64,000 nucleotides of DNA from an uncultured Clostridium sp. (GTDB lineage Bacteria > Bacillota > Clostridia > Clostridiales > Clostridiaceae): the NCBI GenBank assembly GCA_903789665.1, contig CAIFEX010000010.1:1-64000 (forward strand). The letters run 5' to 3'. Position numbers and translations under genes: made by a program. Below, in pieces: positions 35,711 to 45,700 of this stretch. The notes beneath the pieces were generated by a model. It was not told where the DNA came from, did not search any database, and saw only the letters and a list, made by a program, of their open reading frames with translations. Numbering within the stretch: the stretch's first letter is position 1; each line of letters starts with the position of its first letter.

Positions 35711-36436
35711 TCAAACTTTTGCTACATACTCATAAGGAAGTGGCACTATCGTCCCCGGCGTAGTTATCTTAGTGAGTTGTGTGAGTGCATCCTTCACTAT
35801 TCCTGTCTGCATCTCTACGTTATGAGGTTCACCTGCATTAGCTCCCATAGGTACTCTCGGAGCAACTGCCCTCGGAGTTCCTGTCTGTTTAACCACAGGA
35901 GGCAGTGCTGCTATAATTATTGTAGGAATGCCTATTTTTTCTATTGCTCTCTGCACCAATACTGCAGAGCGGTGGCAAGTTCCTCATCCAGCAGTCATTA
36001 TAACTCCATCGACATTTTCATCCTTCAATATTTTAGCTATAGTAGGACCTGTTTCCTCTCTGAACTTCTGCTGGTTTCCACCACCGCCCATAAATCCTAT
36101 ATGGGTTGGAGCTATTGAACCAATAAAACCGGCTTTTACCAACTCTTTCAATCTATCCAGAGGGAACATACAATTTATATCTTTGTTAACATCTCCATTA
36201 TCATATCCACCATGTGATACCATAAGATCATCAGTGCTGGTGTCACCTGGGATTTTTCTGAATGTAAAATCTCCTGCCAGATTAAACCTTTTGTCTGTCT
36301 TTAAATGTATTCCTGCTGCCGAAGCAATGGCAATTTTCATATCTTTAAGCTCTTTCTTTACAGGAGCCCATACTGGCGGAGGAGTTATAGGCACAAATAT
36401 TTCCGACTGCAGACCTTTAACAACCGTTAAATCCAT
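35711..36436 (-). CDS. prdB: D-proline reductase subunit PrdB (selenoprotein)
   Basis: PrdB is the 26-kDa selenocysteine subunit of D-proline reductase, which opens the proline ring to 5-aminovalerate. The frame is 241 residues if the in-frame TGA at 35984-35986 is read as selenocysteine at position 151. The surrounding TAG-U-GTCHRSAVLVQRAIEKIG is continuous in homology and reading frame on both sides, with the redox Cys two residues after U. A hairpin 14 bases after the TGA is a good SECIS candidate (separate entry). The start ATG overlaps the stop of the upstream 86-residue ORF (TAATG), so translation is coupled. Tools that stop at TGA will split this gene. Confidence 0.96.
35949..35986 (-). 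promoter_or_regulatory. UGA selenocysteine codon and SECIS hairpin in prdB
   Basis: On the minus strand the TGA (35986-35984) is followed after 14 bases by CTCTGCA, loop GTATTGG, TGCAGAG, a perfect 7-bp stem (35949-35969). Bacterial SECIS elements lie immediately 3' of UGA within the coding region at about this distance and bind SelB. The loop has adjacent Gs, as many bacterial SECIS loops do. Confidence 0.85.
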
Positions 36437-36696
36437 TATAGATTACCTTCCTTTCCATTTTTTTTATCAATATTGCGTATATATTTTTCATTAGCCTGAG
36501 ATGAAAGTACCTCAGGAAAACTCATTTTAAAACCAATTTCCTGACCCAATTTCAACGGATAATCTGTTATAAGCATTCTCAGAGGTATTTTTAAATATCC
36601 TAACCTTCCTTTTAAATCTATTCCAACAGCACCTTCTTCGACTTGAACAATTATTCCCTGCATTTCGATTATCCTATCACCGTATTTTAAATCCAC
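36436..36696 (-). CDS. Small conserved prd-operon protein between prdA and prdB
   Basis: An 86-residue protein that begins at GTG (36694-36696) after AGAAGG, 18 bases past the prdA stop codon, and overlaps the prdB start by one base. Its first 60 residues look like a small beta-barrel (YGDRIIEMQGIIVQVEEGAVGIDLKGRLGYLKIPLRMLI), followed by a polar tail. I recall an uncharacterised family named after Clostridium botulinum prd-cluster genes (CBO2463/CBO2479) that fits in position and size, but cannot confirm it. The tight coupling suggests a role in PrdA/PrdB assembly or stoichiometry. Confidence 0.8.
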   Translation of the reverse strand: MDLKYGDRIIEMQGIIVQVEEGAVGIDLKGRLGYLKIPLRMLITDYPLKLGQEIGFKMSFPEVLSSQANEKYIRNIDKKNGKEGNL

Positions 36697-36714
36697 TCAA
36701 TTTACCTTCTTCTG

Positions 36715-38538
36715 TTAAGAATATTTTTCTTTCCTCTTTTTGCTTATCGGAAGAGATTGTTCATTTTTAGCTCTTTCTATTTTTTTATCAGTAGTTTCTT
36801 CTATGAGATCTAGGTTATTCTCAAGTGTGTTTCTATTATATTTCCTTTCAGCCTTTTTCACATCTTCTCCTGCCATAGCTGCTTTTAACATAGCAACGCC
36901 CCTTACAGCATCTTCCGGGCAGAGTGTATTGCAGCCAAGCACTTCATTCTCTATTCCCGCTTCTGACTTATTGTTATCTATCATGTATTTCATATACTTA
37001 TTTCCAACAACCAGAGCTCCCTGAACTGCGCAGAAGGAGAAAGCTACACAAGGTATTCCTCTTTTACCTATCTGTTCCACATGGCTGGCAAAGTCAATAT
37101 GATTATTTCCAAATCCTTCAGTTGTAACAAAAGCTCCATCTACATCCAATGCCTCCACAATCATTCCCATTCTTTCAGATACATAGAATTTCTCAGTATT
37201 TATCTGAGGGCTACCTACAAATAATACTCCGCAGAGATCCAGTTCCTCGTCATTAAGGACTTCATGCACTAAAGGTTCTCTCCAATAATGCCTTGAACAC
37301 TCTTTAGATGCAGGACCTATACAAGTCAGTGCGTGAATTCCACCATCAGCTACTTCAAGAGGCGATAACATTATAGGAATATTCCCCAAATCTACATTGG
37401 GTTTCCCACCAAGAAAACCTATAGGTTCTATAGGTAAGATCAAATTATCATGCATAGCACCTTGACCCATTATTTCCTTTACTATTACAACCTTTTTCTT
37501 ACCAGGTCTTCTAACATGCTTAAACTCCTCAACATTAACTACCAGAGAATCATCATCGACTTTTTTAAGTGCTTCCCTTATCTCCTGCGTCAACACGTCT
37601 GTAGCTTTATGAGCCGCCAGAGGCCCTCTTCTCTCCATATTTGTCTTAGCTTGAATAGTCATTTGAGTTTTGATGAATATTTCTCCCTTATCTGGACAAC
37701 TTGGCCTTCCCCATTGAATGTTTTCATCAAGATATCCTTCTGAAGAACCAAATTCTCCGATTTGAACTCCATTTTCATCAGTACCCGTAAGCATCATCAC
37801 AACACCATCTAAGACTCTTGTAACCCCTGTTCCAAGTTTGGAATCTCCCTCTTTTGTAGCAATAGGCTGTACATCCATTATAGTTTCACTATAAGTGTGA
37901 TACTTGTCAGGTGTTATTATATCAATTTTCATATCCTTAACCAATTTACTTTCGGCTACAGCATCCTTACATACAGCCTTTCTTATATAAAGGGTTGTTC
38001 CTTCTATTTTAGTTTCTGGACCAAATTCTACCTTGTCAATTTTGTAATGTTTCCTTGTGAGTGTCCTCATTACTTTTTCTTCTCCTGGAATTTCAAGACC
38101 TTTACTACCTTCAGATATAGATTTTGTCGTGGGTACCGAAACACCATTTGCAGAAGATATCGAATTCAAACCCTTCAGTGGTAATTCTATATTAATTCCC
38201 TTGCCTTCAGCAATTTTAATTTTAAGAATCCCATTGGAAGTACTGTTTGATTCTTTTTTAACATATCCCTCCAACATGCCTCCAGTTACAGCTGTTAAAG
38301 CTGGTGCGTCAATTTTGAGTTTCTTCCCAACAACTTCTTCCCTTGAAAGCACATTTTCATCCAATTTGATCAAAAGTGAATCTTCAAGTTTTTCAAAGTT
38401 CATTGGATTTTCCAAGTCAGCAGCTTTTATGATGTCTCCTGCTTTTTTATTATACTTTAAAACTGCCTTCTCTTTTCCTTCAGTTAACTCCCGGCTGTTT
38501 CCAGCAGCAGTTAACTTTCCTGAATATTCAGCGCTCAT
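36715..38538 (-). CDS. prdA: D-proline reductase proprotein PrdA
   Basis: PrdA is made as a proprotein that cleaves itself at a cysteine, which becomes the pyruvoyl group that binds proline; both fragments stay in the reductase with PrdB. The 607-residue sequence has the cleavage context GGIHALTCIGPASKECSRHYW, with the cysteine at residue 406. Upstream are the KVEFGPETKIEGTTLYIRKA and MMLTGTDENGVQIGEFGSSEG blocks also present in PrdD. Downstream is the PrdE-like part. Residues 1 to about 125 form a separate domain that recurs as the stand-alone 145-residue protein at 38628. A long charged tail (about residues 565-607) ends the protein. Confidence 0.96.
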   Translation of the reverse strand: MSAEYSGKLTAAGNSRELTEGKEKAVLKYNKKAGDIIKAADLENPMNFEKLEDSLLIKLDENVLSREEVVGKKLKIDAPALTAVTGGMLEGYVKKESNSTSNGILKIKIAEGKGINIELPLKGLNSISSANGVSVPTTKSISEGSKGLEIPGEEKVMRTLTRKHYKIDKVEFGPETKIEGTTLYIRKAVCKDAVAESKLVKDMKIDIITPDKYHTYSETIMDVQPIATKEGDSKLGTGVTRVLDGVVMMLTGTDENGVQIGEFGSSEGYLDENIQWGRPSCPDKGEIFIKTQMTIQAKTNMERRGPLAAHKATDVLTQEIREALKKVDDDSLVVNVEEFKHVRRPGKKKVVIVKEIMGQGAMHDNLILPIEPIGFLGGKPNVDLGNIPIMLSPLEVADGGIHALTCIGPASKECSRHYWREPLVHEVLNDEELDLCGVLFVGSPQINTEKFYVSERMGMIVEALDVDGAFVTTEGFGNNHIDFASHVEQIGKRGIPCVAFSFCAVQGALVVGNKYMKYMIDNNKSEAGIENEVLGCNTLCPEDAVRGVAMLKAAMAGEDVKKAERKYNRNTLENNLDLIEETTDKKIERAKNEQSLPISKKRKEKYS

Positions 38539-38627
38539 CTTAATACCTCCTTATTCATTTTTCAAGGTTCTTTAATCCTTTTTTTATTGAACTTAAAATT
38601 TATATTTTAAAATCCCTTACACAGCTA

Positions 38628-39065
38628 TTAGCCTAAGTAAAAGGGAAGTTCAATGTCTATTCCTTTACCCTCTTCTATCTGTATTTTCAAAGTTCCACCA
38701 ACTACTGAAACAGATGCATTTCCCTCATCTACCATATTGTCTATTTGGGGAATTTTATCTTCTTCAGAAATTTCTTTGACTTCTTCTTTACCTTTTTCTT
38801 CATCTTCTCCCTTCTTAACTCCTTCCAAAATGTCTGGAGTAAGCGGAGTGAGGGAATCTATGGTTTTAGTAAGCTTTGCACCTATTACCTCTTTTACTTT
38901 TAAGCAGTTATCAGGTATTGTCATCAATCCTGAGTCCACCATATCTGGAAATATATCAGGATCCTCCAAATTTTCAGCTGCAATAACCGTATCTTTCTCT
39001 GTTCTGCAGCATACAACGGCTGCTTCGTCTTTTACTTCTTCTGCATGTTCAGCACTCATTGACAT
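38628..39065 (-). CDS. Stand-alone PrdA-N-terminal-like protein
   Basis: This 145-residue protein is a paralogue of the first ~125 residues of PrdA. Compare IAAENLEDPDIFPDMVDSGL with IKAADLENPMNFEKLEDSLL, VKEVIGAKL with REEVVGKKL, and LKIQIEEGKGIDIELPF with LKIKIAEGKGINIELPL. A Glu/Lys-rich linker (about residues 88-108) divides it. It follows prdC by 36 bases and precedes prdA by about 90. GGAGGATG precedes ATG. PrdA and this protein probably share a binding partner, perhaps PrdC or the other reductase subunits. I know no name for it with certainty. Confidence 0.88.
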   Translation of the reverse strand: MSMSAEHAEEVKDEAAVVCCRTEKDTVIAAENLEDPDIFPDMVDSGLMTIPDNCLKVKEVIGAKLTKTIDSLTPLTPDILEGVKKGEDEEKGKEEVKEISEEDKIPQIDNMVDEGNASVSVVGGTLKIQIEEGKGIDIELPFYLG

Positions 39066-39101
39066 ATTAAATCATCCTCCTTATTTTTTATATTTTAAAA
39101 A

Positions 39102-40409
39102 TTAAGATTCACATTCCATCGGGAGCCTTCTTGTCAGCGGATAATTTACTGTTCTAAATACATGATCCGTATGATGATATACAGGCAATCCCATCTTAGG
39201 TGCACAGCACATTACCGTATTTGAACAATCGCTGCAGTTGGATATAAGAACCCTTTTCGCACCTTGTTTCTTTAAGTACATAATTGCCTGTGCCTGACCC
39301 GGACAATGCCCTGGAGTTTTACATTTGTTCGCACCTTTAATTTCCTCTACATTTTTACATTTAGTCACACCAACTACCTGGGAATTCATTTTGGAAGCCA
39401 CATCTCTAAGTCTTGCTTCATTAGCTCCGCAAGCACATACCAAAAGTCCTATAGGGCCCTTGTACTCAGGAAAAGGTATGGTTACAATAGCTCCCCCTGA
39501 AGTTTTCGTCACTATTGCAGTGTCAATATCCTGTGAAGTCCCTGTATAGGGTCCTCCTATTATCAATTCACCGTATTCACCATCTATGCCGCCGCATTTT
39601 TCAATGAGACTTTTTATGCTTGTTCCTACAGGTACCTGAAAAAATACATTAGGTTCTATTCCTGATTTCAATTTTCCTATAACTGTTATATCTTTATCTA
39701 TTACCGGCTTCCCATATTCTACCGCCATAGTTATGTTAAAAAGAGTCTCTGCATTCAGAACTACACAATCTGCATCTGCTGGAAGTTGAGTAGGTTCAAG
39801 CCATCTATCAAATATTGCATGAATAATAGCTCTTTCCTCTCCCATAGGATACATGTCAGGCAATTCCTTAATTTGTATGGAATTGTCATTTTTCAAACAA
39901 TTTTTTAATACTTTTATAGCTTCTAAATGTTTAGACTTAATTGCTATATAGGCTTTTTTGGCGCCAGTAGAACTCATAGCATATCTTATCCCTTTTATTA
40001 TTTCCTCGGGTTTCTTTTCTATTCTCCCTATATTGTGGTGAAGTACTGGCTCACACTCCACACAGTTGGCTATTATATATCCATTGGAAAGTTTAGTCTT
40101 TAATTTTATATGAGTTGGAAATCCTGCTCCTCCAGCACCTACAACTCCTGCTTCATAAACCGTATCGGCAATACTATCACATTTTTTAATTTTTACATAT
40201 TCTTCTGACTGTTTGTCATCTGGTTTAATTACAATCGCCGAATCAGTTATTTTTACTACATTTCCTGAAACGCTGCTGTGTATTTTAGCTCCAAGACCTT
40301 TTGGTTCTGCTATACATTCTCCCCTTTTTATTCTCTGGCCTTCCTTTACAATAGGTACGTCAGGGCCTCCTACATGCATTTTAAGGGGAAAACTATAAAA
40401 CTGTTCCAT
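39102..40409 (-). CDS. prdC: PrdC: RnfC-like electron transfer protein
   Basis: PrdC resembles the RnfC subunit of ferredoxin:NAD oxidoreductase and is the presumed route for electrons into proline reductase. The 435-residue protein begins with an RnfC N-terminal barrel (KMHVGGPDVPIVKEGQRIKRGECIAEPKGLGA). It has the Rossmann-type VGAGGAGFPTHIK and NCVECEP, and ends in a Cys-rich region (ISNCSDCSNTVMCCAP). Unlike membrane RnfC it carries no ferredoxin repeats after the SLBB-like part. The frame has no internal stop, so no selenocysteine needs to be assumed. It is the first gene after the sigma-54 promoter, about 40 bases into the transcript. Confidence 0.93.
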   Translation of the reverse strand: MEQFYSFPLKMHVGGPDVPIVKEGQRIKRGECIAEPKGLGAKIHSSVSGNVVKITDSAIVIKPDDKQSEEYVKIKKCDSIADTVYEAGVVGAGGAGFPTHIKLKTKLSNGYIIANCVECEPVLHHNIGRIEKKPEEIIKGIRYAMSSTGAKKAYIAIKSKHLEAIKVLKNCLKNDNSIQIKELPDMYPMGEERAIIHAIFDRWLEPTQLPADADCVVLNAETLFNITMAVEYGKPVIDKDITVIGKLKSGIEPNVFFQVPVGTSIKSLIEKCGGIDGEYGELIIGGPYTGTSQDIDTAIVTKTSGGAIVTIPFPEYKGPIGLLVCACGANEARLRDVASKMNSQVVGVTKCKNVEEIKGANKCKTPGHCPGQAQAIMYLKKQGAKRVLISNCSDCSNTVMCCAPKMGLPVYHHTDHVFRTVNYPLTRRLPMECES

Positions 40410-40460
40410 ATTATCCCTCCTAAGTATTTAGGCTAATTCAACTGCCTACTAAATTTTAAA

Positions 40461-40476
40461 AGCATATTTTATGCCA
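40461..40476 (-). promoter_or_regulatory. Sigma-54 promoter of the prd operon
   Basis: On the minus strand TGGCATAAAATATGCT keeps the invariant GG and GC 12 bases apart, as in the TGGCAC-N5-TTGCW consensus (-24/-12). It lies 52 bases before the prdC start codon. It fits the adjacent PrdR, a sigma-54-dependent activator with an intact GAFTGA motif. Confidence 0.88.
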
Positions 40477-40657
40477 ATACGCTTTATTTTATACATACAT
40501 GCTATAATGCTTACTAATGCTATATCTAGAAGCTATAAGTTTTTTTTATAGCTTCTATAAATATGAGTGAATGTATTATTTTTTGACACTTTTTGCAGTC
40601 GTAAATTCATTAATCTTTTATAAACCTTTACATGTCCCAATTATACTTTATTTTTTT

Positions 40658-40697
40658 AGTGTCAATAATTTAACACACTTGTTAAATTATTGACACT
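40658..40697. promoter_or_regulatory. Perfect 18-bp inverted repeat, likely PrdR binding site
   Basis: AGTGTCAATAATTTAACA, 4-base spacer CACT, then TGTTAAATTATTGACACT. The repeat is about 195 bases upstream of the sigma-54 promoter, the usual range for an enhancer-binding protein. A further TGACACT half-site occurs at 40584-40590. The rest of the 366-base gap holds the prdR terminator and AT-rich DNA. No U-tract follows, so a terminator role is unlikely. Confidence 0.75.
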
Positions 40698-40716
40698 TCG
40701 ATTGCCTACAAAAAAA

Positions 40717-40753
40717 CACTCCAAATATTAGATTTCATCTAACATTTGGAGTG
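40717..40753 (-). terminator. Terminator after prdR
   Basis: On the minus strand CACTCCAAATGTTAGAT pairs with ATCTAATATTTGGAGTG (17 bp, one G-U pair, 3-base loop), followed by seven Ts. It separates prdR from the prd operon proper. Confidence 0.95.
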
Positions 40754-40775
40754 TACTTTAAAAAACGATAGATAT

Positions 40776-42524
40776 TCACTTAAATTTACTTAATTTATAA
40801 TAAAGAGTACTTCTTTTTATATTCAATATCTTTGCTGCCTTATTTTTATTCCCATGTACCATTTTCATCACTTTTTCTATGGTTTTTCTTTCTATATTCT
40901 CTGTTATTTTTTGTAGATCATATTTATTTTCATCATTATATTCATAATTTCTTATATTTTCATTTCTTATATATTCAGGTATAGATTTCACAGTTATTTT
41001 CCCATCGTTCGATAATACAACCATTCTCTGGATAACATTTTTTAGTTCTCTAATATTGCCATCCCATTTATAATCAGCTAAAATTTTATATATCTTCTCA
41101 TCAATATAATTTATCTCTATACCTTCATCTTTCGATACCTGCCTAAAAAATAAATTAGATAAATCCCTTATATCCTCCCTTCTATCTTTCAAATCTGGTA
41201 ATTTTATCTGCACCACAGCCAATCTATAAAACAAGTCCTCTCTAAATTTACCTTCCGATATCAATTCATTTAAGTTTTTATTTGTAGCGGATATTATTCT
41301 GGTATTGGTAATGATAGATTTTTCACTTCCCAGCCTGTATATAACTCCGTCTTGCAGTACCCTCAGCAGCTTTGCCTGCATTTCCATAGGCATATCACCA
41401 ATTTCATCCAAAAATAGGGTGCCTTTATTGGCAAGTTCAAATTTGCCTATTTTACCCTTTTTTATAGCTCCCGTAAAAGCTCCCTCCACATATCCAAATA
41501 ATTCACTTTCAAATAAATTTACAGGTATGGCACTGCAATTTATGGCTACAAAACTTCCAGTTCTCTCACTGGCCTTATGTATTGCTTTTGCAAATACCTC
41601 TTTCCCTGTACCGCTATTCCCTGTAATCAAAACACTGGTGGATGTAGGAGCCACTTTCTGGGCAATGGAAATTGCATCTATTATCTTTTTGTTTTTGCCT
41701 ATTATAAATGAAAAATTATACTTGGAAGACAGCTCATTTTTATAGGCATCCTTAAAGAATTCTACCTTCTTTTTTTCATCTTCCAGCTGTTTCGTTAAAT
41801 TCACTTCATCTGTCATATCTCTGTCTGTTGATACCACGGCTACCAACTTTTTATCCGAATTATATATTGGAAAAGCACTCAGTACTACAAACTTGCCCTT
41901 AACTGGCTCGTGAAACACATTATCAATTCTCTTTTCCGTATTCAATACTTTCAAAAGCATAGCATTTGGGAAAAAATCTCCTATATATCTATTCAATATA
42001 TTATTCAGTTTAACACCATATACTCTCTCAGAAGCTTTATTCCAGTACTTTACTATTCCCTTTTCATCGCACATGCACACGCCTTCATGTAAATTATCAA
42101 ATACATAATTTTGGAGTTTAAAAAGCTCATCCATTTTTATATAAAATATGTCTCTAAAATTATTATTTGTAATAATCCCAATAATGTGATTGTTTTCTAC
42201 GACAGGTAATCTTCCTATATTTTTTTTAATCATCAAATCCCTTGCATATCTAGCAGATGAATTACAATCTATAGTTGACACATCCTTAGAGGCATATTTA
42301 ATTACAAAATCTTTAAATGATATTCCCATATTTCTGATCCTTATTGCGTCTTTCATAGTAAATATACCAATTAGTTTTTCATCATCATCCATTATTAAAA
42401 CTTCATTTCTATAAGACTGCGTCATTTTATCAATAGCATTCTCTATAGTCTCATTACTGCATACCTTTACAAGCCCTTGCGTCATTATATCCCTAACTTT
42501 ATAAACTAATTCAAAAATACTCAT
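40776..42524 (-). CDS. prdR: Sigma-54-dependent activator PrdR
   Basis: PrdR senses proline and activates proline reductase genes in C. difficile. The 582-residue protein has two CBS domains (about residues 8-120), a PAS domain (about 130-245; CDEKGIVKYWNKASERVYGV), an AAA+ domain and a Fis-type helix-turn-helix (about 545-580, NKNKAAKILNIKRSTLYYKL). The AAA+ domain has Walker A GNSGTGKE and the sigma-54 contact loop GAFTGA (in YVEGAFTGAIKKGK). CBS and PAS domains could bind nucleotides or a small effector; the actual signal is not visible. Its gene lies just upstream of the operon it should control, and the operon has a matching -24/-12 promoter. Confidence 0.95.
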   Translation of the reverse strand: MSIFELVYKVRDIMTQGLVKVCSNETIENAIDKMTQSYRNEVLIMDDDEKLIGIFTMKDAIRIRNMGISFKDFVIKYASKDVSTIDCNSSARYARDLMIKKNIGRLPVVENNHIIGIITNNNFRDIFYIKMDELFKLQNYVFDNLHEGVCMCDEKGIVKYWNKASERVYGVKLNNILNRYIGDFFPNAMLLKVLNTEKRIDNVFHEPVKGKFVVLSAFPIYNSDKKLVAVVSTDRDMTDEVNLTKQLEDEKKKVEFFKDAYKNELSSKYNFSFIIGKNKKIIDAISIAQKVAPTSTSVLITGNSGTGKEVFAKAIHKASERTGSFVAINCSAIPVNLFESELFGYVEGAFTGAIKKGKIGKFELANKGTLFLDEIGDMPMEMQAKLLRVLQDGVIYRLGSEKSIITNTRIISATNKNLNELISEGKFREDLFYRLAVVQIKLPDLKDRREDIRDLSNLFFRQVSKDEGIEINYIDEKIYKILADYKWDGNIRELKNVIQRMVVLSNDGKITVKSIPEYIRNENIRNYEYNDENKYDLQKITENIERKTIEKVMKMVHGNKNKAAKILNIKRSTLYYKLSKFK

Positions 42525-42641
42525 TAACTCACCTACCTATATTTTTAAATATACATATATAAAATATACCTGCATACTTATTTTATCATTAGTTGAGCAT
42601 ACATTTAAACTATTTCTTAAAATCAATTAGTCATAAATAAA

Positions 42642-42677
42642 AAATAGTCCTTTAAAAATTTCTCAAGAACTATTTTT
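42642..42677 (-). terminator. Terminator after the helicase-nuclease gene
   Basis: On the minus strand AAATAGTTC pairs with GGACTATTT (9 bp, one G-U pair) followed by a T-run, 25 bases after the stop codon of the gene at 42703. Confidence 0.8.
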
Positions 42678-42702
42678 TCTACTAAACAGATTCTGCTTAT
42701 AA

Positions 42703-45700
42703 TTATACTACTTTTAGGGCTTCCGTATCTGATGTCTGTAAACTATATCTTTCAATTCCCATGTTATTCAATTTATTCCACAGCTTTTCCATGGTTTTTT
42801 CAGGTTCATAATAGAATTCACCCCCCATTATCCTATAAAACACCCATCCTGCTCTTTCTAAATCCAGCTGTCTTTCTACTGCCTCCTTCCAATTATATTC
42901 TTCAGATGGAACATCGCCGTCACATATTACGGCAACCCTATTTCGCATACCTTCTACAATAAAATCCATATTGTATTTACCTATTTCTACTTTAGGAGTG
43001 ACTTTATACCCTCTACTTTTTATAAGATTATAGACATCTTTTTGAAATTCAGTTTGAAATATATATTCTACATTTCCACTATTTTTATCATGTTTGTTAT
43101 AGTTCAGACAGTAATTGAGAAGAGAATACCGTACACACTCCTCATTTAAATCTTTCAGATCTACAGAATGAAACAGCCACATTTGATTTCTAGCCCTACT
43201 TGCTGCCACATTAAACCTCTTAATATCATTTTCTTTTGTAAGAGGTGCAAATTTTACATTTTTAGAAATCACCATAGACAAGAACATTATGTCCCGTTCG
43301 TCACCTTGAAAAGAATATGCATCTCCACAAATGAGTTTTCTTTTTATAATCTCTCTTACACCGATTTTCTCCTTCAACATATTCTCGATAAGCTTTCCCT
43401 GGGCATCGCCAAGTAAGGATATAACACCCATAGACATATTCGAATATTTGCTGTCCCTGCAGCAGGATACAACCTTCTCCACCAGACATTCAGCTTCTTT
43501 GATATTTACCGGTTTTCTGGAATCTCTGATTCCATCTTGAACTTTAATCGTATTTATGACAGGATAAAATCTTTCATGAACCTTAGGATATCTCAAAGTC
43601 AGCATTTCTCCAGAATAAGCCAGATTATTGCTGAAATTTATTATTTCAGGCACACATCTGAAATGTTCTTTCAACATTAACCTACTTGGAAATACTCTCA
43701 GCGCCGTATCATAAAGGCTTGTCTGTAAATCAAACCACTGTTTTTGAGGTATGTCTTTCAAATACTTATTTATCAAACCATGCATAGTCTTTTGGTCAAC
43801 ACCTATAACCTCTGGACTTATTTGATTATCATCACCCACTATAACTGCCCTTTTAGCCCTCATTAGCGCACATAGTGAAAATAAATCACTTTGACTGCTC
43901 TCATCAAATATTATTACATCAAACATGTTTTTTGAAAGTTTTATGTTTTCTATAACTCTGTTAAGCGGCATAATCCATACCGGAATTACCTTTTTACATT
44001 TTTCCATTTCCCTCTGGGCTATTCTTCTGTATTCAGGTACCATTTTGCCTCTGCCTTTTCCAATTCTCTTTACTGCCTGCATCCATGAAAACAGGCTTCT
44101 TTTTTCATTTTCCGTAGTCTTAAGTATTTGATTATACCAGGTTTTTTTTGAAACCATCTCCTTTATAATTTCTTTTTCTCTGCTCTTTTCAATTCCTATA
44201 GCTCCTTCTATCTTCTCTAAATTCAAGCTATACATATGATCCAGCAGGCTATTCCACTGCGCCCATTTCCATGCTTGTGCCCAATCATTAAATTTCTCTT
44301 TCCCGGAACCCCAATTGTCTATTATATTTTCAGCGGTTTCAGGACATACTTTACTTAACTTGTCGACAAGCTCATCTATTTTAATGCATTTATTTTTCAA
44401 TCCTTTGATTTCCCTCAATTCCTGCAGCACAGCCTTAACTTCTTCCACATTCAGTTTATCCACAGCTTCATAAAGCTTTTTTAACTTGCCCGTATTTTTT
44501 ATTGTCTTTTTAAATACTTCTATGTAGGCCTTGTCATCGTTGTACGTATTAACACCCTTTATTGCTTTCACACATTCAGCTAAATAATCATATGATTCTT
44601 TATTATGCCAATCTATATCTTTAGGGAAAGCTATTCTGCCCAAATTCTTTTCTATTAGTTTCTTATATTTCATGTCCCAATTCACAATTTCCTGTAAATA
44701 TTCTAAATTTTTTTCCATAATAACCATATCAGAAGGTTTCATAGAAAGAGTCACAGTTTTTAGCCCGTAGTCCCTCATAGTATTATTCCAAATATTCTTC
44801 AATTCGTTTACAATTTGCCTTTGTTGAATATAGAGTTTAACTATTATCGCCTGTTCCATGTTTCTCAACGGCACACCATCTACTTTACAATTTTTTAGCA
44901 CATAATTGCATTCAGGATGTGTCATTATAAATATTTTCCCTATTTTACCTTTTTTATCAAAGCAGCTGTATAATACTTCAAAATTCTCCAGAAAACTATC
45001 AATATCAATATCATCTGAAATTTCTATATTGTGATTTCTAATTTGATTTCTAATTTTGCTAAATATCAACATACAATTGTTACTCTTATACAATAAATCC
45101 TTAAATGTCTGTCGTGTTAAATTGCTATTATAATATTTATTAAATATGCTCCCCCACACACCTTCTCCCAATATCGTAATTTTACCCTTGCACTCTTCCA
45201 GCAGAGCCAATAATTTATCATACTCGCATACGCTGTCGCAAGGCACATACCATCCCTTCAACATCTTGATATACCTGTGATATTCCAGCCTTAACTTTTT
45301 ATATTCTGATATTTTGCCGCAGATCTCATCATCTTCAGGTATTTTACCTATAACCCCCTTTAAATTATCAAATTCATATTTCTGATTTTTATCTACTACC
45401 TCCCTTAAATATATCAACAGATCAAATTCCCTTTCTGTCAATGGCATAATATCCTCCATGGAAATCCTGTCTTCCAACCAACAATATTTTTTTCTATTGC
45501 TTCTAACCCACTTTGCAATATCCATAAGCGTATACTCTCTACCATCATAATTTACATTTTTTCTCTCCAATTCCTGTATACATTTGAATTTCTTATACAA
45601 TTCATTTTGTCTTTCCTTACAGAATTCCAACTTATTCTCTAATAGTTCAACTTCTCTACGCATGCTGTCTGCATCCATTGATAAATTATCCGTTATCCTC

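Noticed and set aside
35711..35959. Separate 82-codon gene downstream of a truncated prdB
   Set aside because: It is in the same frame as the upstream part, the break is a single TGA in the known selenocysteine context, and a hairpin follows. It is one gene, not a pseudogene or two genes.
39102..40409. PrdC as a selenoprotein
   Set aside because: I recall PrdC being listed as a selenoprotein in some species, but this frame is complete with no internal TGA, so nothing here supports it.
40658..40697. Terminator for prdR
   Set aside because: No U-tract follows, and a much better terminator with seven Ts lies directly after prdR at 40717-40753.
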